Source: DATBFU01 sp035498405
GTDB lineage: Bacteria; Acidobacteriota; Thermoanaerobaculia; UBA5066; Gp7-AA6
Reading direction: 5' to 3'
NCBI GenBank assembly: GCA_035498405.1
Contig: DATKAE010000111.1
Location: 1-54,161 of the forward strand
Length of the DNA stretch: 54,161 nt
The first letter of the stretch is position 1. The number at the start of each line of letters is the position of its first letter. The position numbers were made by a program, and so were the translations under genes. Below are positions 49,348 to 54,161 of the stretch, in pieces. The notes below the pieces were generated by a model. That model worked only from the letters and a program-made list of their open reading frames with translations, was not told the DNA's origin and made no database searches.

Positions 49348-51915
49348 ATGGCGGAGGATCGGGTCTTGGCGGCCGGCGAGCCGCGTCCCACGCCGGCGCG
49401 TTCCGGCCGCGCGTGGTTCTATGCCGCCGGCCTGCTCGGCCTCGTTCTGGCGATCGTTTCGATGGCCGACATGTTCTCACCTCGTCCCAACGACGGAATC
49501 GTGCCCATGCCCTACAGCCGCGGGGGGATCGAAGTCCGCGCGGTCAATCCGGCCGGTCCCGCTCAGGCTGCCGGGATCCAGGCGGGCGATCGGGTGCTCG
49601 GGATCGGGCGACGTCTGGTCAACACGGCATCGGACGCCTCGGAGGAGCTTCTCAAGCACTCGATCGGCGAGAGCGTGCCCTACCTCGTTCGGCGAGGGGA
49701 GAGCCTGCTCAATCTCCCCGTCAAGCTCGCTTCCGAGCGCCTGGGTGGGACGACCTATCTGTACGCGGCCGCGATCGGATTCCTCTTCTTCTTGATCGGC
49801 CTCTTCGTCTTTCGACATCAGCCCGACGACCGGGCGGCGCGGCTGTTCTTCCTGCTCTGCGTCCTGTTCCTGCTTTTCTTCGTGTGCCGACTGCGGCCCG
49901 CTTCCTACTGGTGGATCGACGTCTTCGTTCAGAACACCGGCACGGTCAGTCTGTTTCTCTTGCCGGCGGTGTTCATCCATTTCTTCCTGGTCTTCCCGCG
50001 GCCCAAGCAACTCTCGTTCGCGCAGATCGACGAGTGGACGGGCGAGGCGCCGGCCCGGTGGAAGAGCTGGCTTCAGGATTTCCTGTCCGCGAGCCCCAGC
50101 CTCTTCTACCTGCTCTATGCCATTCCCCCCTTCGTCTTCCTCTACGACGTCTTCCGCCAGGTGCGAGGCGAGCGCGTCTCCGTGCTGTCGGGGGCGCCGC
50201 TGTCCTCCTGGGTGCTCTTGGGCGACTACCTGGTCCTCGGCCTGATCGCCCTCGCGCATTCCGCCTTCACCTTGCCCGACGCGCGGGAGCGGCGGCAGGC
50301 GTTCCACGTCTTCGTCGGGACGATCCTCGGGACGGCCCCGTTCGTGCTGCTCGGCATCGTGCTGCCGTCCGCATTTCGGATCGACGACTACGTGTTCTGG
50401 GGCATCGTTCCGATGATCCTGATTCCGCTGACCTTCGCGTACGCGATCGTCCGCTTCCAGATGCTCAACATCCGTTTCGTCGTTCGCCGCACCTTCCTTT
50501 ACGCGGCGACGACCGCGATCCTCTTCGGCTTCTATGCCTTGGCGATCGCGACGGCCGCCAAGCTCTTCGCCGGCTCGCGGCTGTCCGCTTCGCCGGTCTT
50601 CAACTTCGGCTTTTTCCTGGTCGCCATCCCGCTCTTCGAGTTCCTCCGCCGCCGCCTCCAAACGCCGCTCGATCGACTCTTCTTCCGCGACAAGCTCAAC
50701 TACCAGACGGCCCTGCTCGACATGAGCGAGACCATCACGGGAGAGCTCGATCTCGGAAAGATCGCCGATTACCTGACCGCCAACGTCGCCGCGACGATGC
50801 GGCTCGAAAAGGCCTCGATCTGGCTGCGGGATCGGGAGGGATGGCTCGAGCGCCGGGGGCGGCGAGAGGACCGAATGTCGCCGGAGGCCGCGCTGCGCCG
50901 GATCCTCCGCCAGGAAGGGAAGCCCGCGCTCTTGGCCGAGCTCTCCTTTCACTTCGCCGACGCGGAGAGCCAGGAGATTCGCGAGCGGCTGATCGAGGAG
51001 GGCTTCCAGCTGCTGGTGCCACTGGTCTACCGCGAGCGTTTGATGGGGATCCTGGCTCTGAAGGAGAAGCTCTCCGGCGAGCGGTTCGATCGAGACGACG
51101 AGGCATTGCTGACGACCCTGGCCAATCAGTCCGCCCTGGCGATCGAGACCGCCCTTCTCCACGACGAGATGACCCGGCAAGCGGAATGGAAGCGGGATCT
51201 CGAGATCGCTCGCGACATCCAGGCGAGCCTGCTCCCGCGCTCGGTTCCGGTCGTGCCGGGCTTTTCGTTTCTGGGCGGCAGCCTGCCGGCCAAGGTGGTC
51301 GGCGGCGACTTCTACGACTTCATCCCCTTGGAGGACCATCGGTTGGGTGTCGTGATCGGCGACGTGTCGGGAAAGTCGGTTCCCGCATCGCTCCTGATGG
51401 TCGCCTCCAAGGAGATCGTCTACTCCCGCGCGCTGACGACCCGCGATCCGGGAGCCCTCTTCCAGGAATCCAATCGCCGGATCTACGCCATTAAGCGGCG
51501 CATGTTCGTCTCCCTCGGCTACTTCCTGCTCGATCCCGAGGCCATGAGCATTCGCTACGCGATCGGCGGCCAGCCGCTGCCCATCCTGCTGCGCTCGGGC
51601 GATGGCGGTCCGCAGCTGCTGGAGCCGCCCGAGCAGCGGCTGCCGTTGGGAGCCTTCCGAGAAGTTCCCTACGATACGCGGGAGCTCTTCCTGCGCCGCG
51701 GCGACCTGATCTTCTTCTACACCGACGGCTTCTCGGAGGCCATGGACGAGAAGATGGAGCCCTTCGGCGAGGAACGCCTCATGGAGTCGGTCGGCCGGCT
51801 GCGAAAGGAGCCCCTCGAGGAGGTCGCCCGGGGCGTACTTTCCGATGTCCGGGAGCACACGCGGGGGGCCGAGCAATACGACGACATGACGTTTCTAATG
51901 CTCAGGGTGGAATGA
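49348..51915 (+). CDS. Membrane PDZ-7TM-GAF-PP2C (SpoIIE/RsbU-type) phosphatase
   Basis: Membrane-anchored serine phosphatase of 855 residues. Layout: a membrane segment (about 24-42), an extracytoplasmic PDZ-like domain (about 55-130; AGIQAGDRVLGIGRRL), a multi-helix membrane block (about 137-435, with HFFLVFP at 211-217), a GAF-like domain (about 450-605), the linker ARDIQASLLP, and a PP2C domain with GGDFYDF (652-658), GDVSGKS (671-677), FYTDGFSEA and YDDMTFLM, all metal ligands present. Its sensor half closely parallels that of the histidine kinase at 10950-13676. The start is ATG 49348, seven bases after GAGGAG; an upstream TTG at 49324 is less likely. Its anti-sigma-factor antagonist partner is not in the window. 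Confidence 0.93.
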   Translation: MAEDRVLAAGEPRPTPARSGRAWFYAAGLLGLVLAIVSMADMFSPRPNDGIVPMPYSRGGIEVRAVNPAGPAQAAGIQAGDRVLGIGRRLVNTASDASEELLKHSIGESVPYLVRRGESLLNLPVKLASERLGGTTYLYAAAIGFLFFLIGLFVFRHQPDDRAARLFFLLCVLFLLFFVCRLRPASYWWIDVFVQNTGTVSLFLLPAVFIHFFLVFPRPKQLSFAQIDEWTGEAPARWKSWLQDFLSASPSLFYLLYAIPPFVFLYDVFRQVRGERVSVLSGAPLSSWVLLGDYLVLGLIALAHSAFTLPDARERRQAFHVFVGTILGTAPFVLLGIVLPSAFRIDDYVFWGIVPMILIPLTFAYAIVRFQMLNIRFVVRRTFLYAATTAILFGFYALAIATAAKLFAGSRLSASPVFNFGFFLVAIPLFEFLRRRLQTPLDRLFFRDKLNYQTALLDMSETITGELDLGKIADYLTANVAATMRLEKASIWLRDREGWLERRGRREDRMSPEAALRRILRQEGKPALLAELSFHFADAESQEIRERLIEEGFQLLVPLVYRERLMGILALKEKLSGERFDRDDEALLTTLANQSALAIETALLHDEMTRQAEWKRDLEIARDIQASLLPRSVPVVPGFSFLGGSLPAKVVGGDFYDFIPLEDHRLGVVIGDVSGKSVPASLLMVASKEIVYSRALTTRDPGALFQESNRRIYAIKRRMFVSLGYFLLDPEAMSIRYAIGGQPLPILLRSGDGGPQLLEPPEQRLPLGAFREVPYDTRELFLRRGDLIFFYTDGFSEAMDEKMEPFGEERLMESVGRLRKEPLEEVARGVLSDVREHTRGAEQYDDMTFLMLRVE

Positions 51916-51945
51916 ACGACTTCGCGGGGCGGGTAGTATTAGATT

Positions 51946-52000
51946 GGACGCGAGCGGCCGGACCCCGGAGCGGCAAACGGCCGGCTGGCGGGCTACGTCC
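51946..52000 (+). other. Possible structured RNA leader
   Basis: Closing arms GGACG (51946-51950) and CGTCC (51996-52000) enclose GC-rich internal arms GCCGG and CCGGC. It sits in the 111-base gap before the TPR gene. A further GAAAC/GTTTC hairpin (52003-52007 with 52015-52019) puts the AGGGGG Shine-Dalgarno-like run in its loop. A fold is plausible, but there is no match to a known riboswitch core. Confidence 0.25.
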
Positions 52001-52026
52001 TTGAAACTTAGGGGGTTTCTAGTCGT

Positions 52027-53436
52027 ATGACTCCCAGGAAGACCATGAGAAAGCGGCTGGTCATCGGGGCGGCGGGCCTCGTGCTCCTGATTGCGGTGGG
52101 AGCCGCGGCGGCTCTGTACTTCGGCAGTCGCCGGGAGGTGACGACCTCCTCCGAGCCGGCCTACCGGGCCTACCGCGAGGCGCTCGAAAACGAGCGGCGG
52201 TTCTACTACAAGGAAGCGCGCGACGGGTTTGCCAAGGCCCTGGAGCTCGACCCGCAGTTTGCCGAAGCCATGCTCGGCCTTTCTCGGATGACTCGAGGCG
52301 ATCAGGGGCTCGCGCTCGTGCGGCGGGCGGCCAAGCTGAGGGACCACCTGACCGAGCGGGAGCGGATGCACGTCGACATGCAGCTGGCCAAACGCGAGGG
52401 GCGTTCGGAGGACGCCGTGGCGATCGCCAGGAGAGTCCACGAGAGGTATCCGGACGACGTGAGGGCCGCGATGGATCTCTGCGAGCACGAGATCATGGCG
52501 GGCAACGGCGAAAAGGCCCTGCAAATCCAGGCGGAATTGCTGGCGGTCGAGCCCAACAACGCCAACGCGTATAACCAGATCGGTTACTACTACGCGTATC
52601 GCGGGGACTACGAGAAAGCGATCGAGAACATCAAGAAGTACCAGTTCATGGCGCCGGATCAGGCCAACCCCTACGATAGCCTCGGCGAGATCCAGGCCTA
52701 TTCGGGCCACTACGACGAGGCGATCGGAAACCTGAACCAGGCGCTCAAGCTCAAACCGGATTTCTTCGCCGCGTACCTGCACATGGGGATTGCCTACGAA
52801 GGCAAGGGCGACTATGCCAAGGCGATCGAGAGCTTCCGCAAGGGCGCCAAGGAGGCGATGGACGAAGACCTCCGCCACGAGCACCTGCGGCAGGCGCTTC
52901 GGGCCGCCTATGTCGCCGGGGATGTGCCGGTGGCGAAAGAGCTCATTTCGGAGCTCCTGGTGTTTCCCGGCGAAAAGCACCGGGAGCTGACGCGCCTCGC
53001 CTACGACGCCCTGCTCGACCTGATGGAGGACCGGCCCGTCGAGGCAGAAAGGCGGCTTCGTGAGCTCCAGCCCAAGGTCGAGGCGGTCGACAAGCAGGAG
53101 ACCAAGAAGGAGAGCTACGGGGGCCCGCCGCATCCGGACCTGACTTTCCTGATGGCGCAGGCTCTGATGCGTCAGGGGCGAGTCGATCAGGCGATTCCGC
53201 TCCTGGAGGAGTTGGCGGGTTCGCCGAAGCCCTTCGTCAACTTCGAGTCACGCCGCTGGGTCTTCGCGGGTCGCGCCCTGCTGGCCGAGGCGGTCGCGCG
53301 CAAGGGAGATCTCGACCGAGCGGAGAAGCTGCTCGTCGAGAATCGGAAGTGGAACCCGAGCTGGGCGCCGGCGGGTCCGTCGGAGCAGGTCGTGGCGCAA
53401 CTGCGGCGCGAAAAGGTGCTCGCCGCCACCAAGTAG
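52027..53436 (+). CDS. Membrane-anchored TPR-repeat protein
   Basis: Product of 469 residues with one N-terminal membrane helix (about 8-32; LVIGAAGLVLLIAVGAAAAL) and then a TPR array. Clear repeats include EARDGFAKALELDPQFAEAM, PNNANAYNQIGYYYAYRGDY, PYDSLGEIQAYSGHYDEAIG and AAYLHMGIAYEGKGDYAKAI. The repeats probably face the periplasm as a protein-interaction scaffold. ATG 52027 follows AGGGGG, with a second in-frame ATG ten bases into a basic leader. It lies 111 bases after the phosphatase and 16 before the sigma54 activator, so it may belong to the same regulatory set. Confidence 0.86.
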   Translation: MTPRKTMRKRLVIGAAGLVLLIAVGAAAALYFGSRREVTTSSEPAYRAYREALENERRFYYKEARDGFAKALELDPQFAEAMLGLSRMTRGDQGLALVRRAAKLRDHLTERERMHVDMQLAKREGRSEDAVAIARRVHERYPDDVRAAMDLCEHEIMAGNGEKALQIQAELLAVEPNNANAYNQIGYYYAYRGDYEKAIENIKKYQFMAPDQANPYDSLGEIQAYSGHYDEAIGNLNQALKLKPDFFAAYLHMGIAYEGKGDYAKAIESFRKGAKEAMDEDLRHEHLRQALRAAYVAGDVPVAKELISELLVFPGEKHRELTRLAYDALLDLMEDRPVEAERRLRELQPKVEAVDKQETKKESYGGPPHPDLTFLMAQALMRQGRVDQAIPLLEELAGSPKPFVNFESRRWVFAGRALLAEAVARKGDLDRAEKLLVENRKWNPSWAPAGPSEQVVAQLRREKVLAATK

Positions 53437-53452
53437 GAATTCCGTCGGACGC

Positions 53453-54161
53453 ATGGAACCCGCCGGCCGCGACTTCGAGACCCAGCACAAGCTTCTCCTT
53501 CTCGAAACCCTCTACGACGCGGGCTTGTCGCTCGGGTCCTTGCCGAGCGAGGAGGCGCTGGTCGAGGACGTCCTGGGACGGGCGGTGGGTGTGCTCGACG
53601 CCTCCCGAGGGTACCTCGCCACCTTCGGCGAAGGGGGCGCCTTGCGCGCGGAAGCCCGCGTCGGCCTTCCGCGACGCGTCCCCGAATCCGTCGTCGCCGA
53701 GGACGAGTTCCTGCGCGAGGTGCTCGCCTCCGATGCGGCGGTTCGCCGCGAGAAGTTCCGATTCCTGCGGACACCCGTCTCGGCGGCGATCGGCGTGCCG
53801 ATTCGCGGCGGCGCACGCGGCCTCGGGGTCTTGGTGCTGGCGGAGAAGGAGCTGCGGCGAGGCGAGAAGGCTGCCTTCGGCGAAGAAGACGCGCGCTTCC
53901 TCTCTTCGCTGGCGGTTCTGTGCGGGATGGCGATCGAGAACCGTCGTCACCTCGAGCGCTTGACGCGGGAGCGGGAGCGTCTGGAGGAAGAGAACCGGAG
54001 GCTGCTCGACGAGACGGGCCGTTCGGCGGCCGGGCGTCTCTTCGTCGGGGACTCGCCGGCGGCGCGCGCCGTGCTCGACCTGGTCGGGCGGGTCGCCGCG
54101 TCGAGGATCTCCGTGCTGATCACCGGAGAAAGCGGGACCGGCAAGGAGCTCGTGGCGCGAA
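53453..54161 (+). CDS. GAF-domain sigma54-dependent transcription activator, 3' end cut by window
   Basis: The first 236 codons are visible and the frame is open to the right edge. A GAF sensor domain (about 20-165; LDASRGYLATFGEGGALRAE, SAAIGVPIRGGARGLGVLV, FLSSLAVLCGMAIENRRHLE) is followed by a coiled linker (about 165-190). The beginning of a AAA+ sigma54-interaction domain follows (LFVGDSPAARAVLDLVGRV, then Walker A GESGTGKE). There is no receiver domain, so it is an NorR/FhlA-like one-component activator. ATG 53453 is 16 bases after the TPR gene. The ligand is unknown. Confidence 0.9.
   Translation, partial: MEPAGRDFETQHKLLLLETLYDAGLSLGSLPSEEALVEDVLGRAVGVLDASRGYLATFGEGGALRAEARVGLPRRVPESVVAEDEFLREVLASDAAVRREKFRFLRTPVSAAIGVPIRGGARGLGVLVLAEKELRRGEKAAFGEEDARFLSSLAVLCGMAIENRRHLERLTRERERLEEENRRLLDETGRSAAGRLFVGDSPAARAVLDLVGRVAASRISVLITGESGTGKELVAR

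Noticed and set aside
51946..52006. Resemblance of the leader to a c-di-GMP-I riboswitch (GGCAAAC-like segment)
   Set aside because: The conserved GEMM core segments and their order are not present; the resemblance is limited to a few bases.

Overview
The window is GC-rich, densely coded DNA from a Gram-negative bacterium. It carries lipoprotein and Sec signal peptides, outer-membrane beta-barrels ending in aromatic residues, a SurA-like periplasmic chaperone and a Wzm/Wzt polysaccharide exporter. The rpmE-prfA-prmC-murA order, the PDZ/7TM/GAF signalling proteins and the secreted PKD and FG-GAP proteins would fit a deep lineage such as Acidobacteriota, but that placement is an inference. No rRNA, tRNA, CRISPR array, transposase or phage gene was seen. 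No gene-free stretch exceeds 300 bases; the longest is about 280 bases at 37597-37876.

Layout. 1-6.4 kb is housekeeping: rsmI with a coupled ABC ATPase, a SurA-like chaperone, and an rpmE-prfA-prmC-murA-hinT operon. 6.5-13.7 kb is signalling: an FHA-GAF-PP2C phosphatase, an amidohydrolase, and a PDZ-7TM-GAF-PAS histidine kinase with an NtrC-type regulator. 13.9-24.2 kb holds an outer-membrane barrel with a carboxypeptidase-regulatory-like domain, comF, a small barrel, an Lrp/AsnC regulator divergent from a DnaJ-like protein, an XRE-TPR-secreted-protein operon, a lone Wzm-type permease and an FG-GAP lipoprotein. 24.4-30.9 kb holds two large secreted proteins separated by a strong terminator. 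30.9-46.4 kb is a glycan locus: methyltransferases, a radical SAM/SPASM protein, a Wzt-type ATPase, a leftward operon (membrane protein, small beta protein, 2OG-Fe(II) oxygenase, glycosyltransferase) and a rightward operon of glycosyltransferases, an acetyltransferase-like protein and a PIG-L/GT2 fusion. 46.5-54.2 kb holds a Gly/His/Trp/Tyr-rich PEGA protein, holB-tmk, a PDZ-7TM-GAF-PP2C phosphatase, a TPR protein and the start of a GAF-sigma54 activator.

How the genes work together. The glycan genes probably build, decorate (methyl, acetyl, deacetyl, hydroxyl, radical-SAM chemistry) and export a surface polysaccharide through a Wzm/Wzt pair whose halves lie about 10.5 kb apart. The histidine kinase and one phosphatase share the same membrane sensor layout, so one input type may feed both a sigma54 response and a partner-switching response. 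Two themes recur in gene expression. Operon genes are often joined by four-base GTGA or TTGA stop/start overlaps. Many first genes have a -10-like hexamer only 6-16 bases before a start codon that lacks a Shine-Dalgarno, which suggests leaderless or very short-leader mRNAs.
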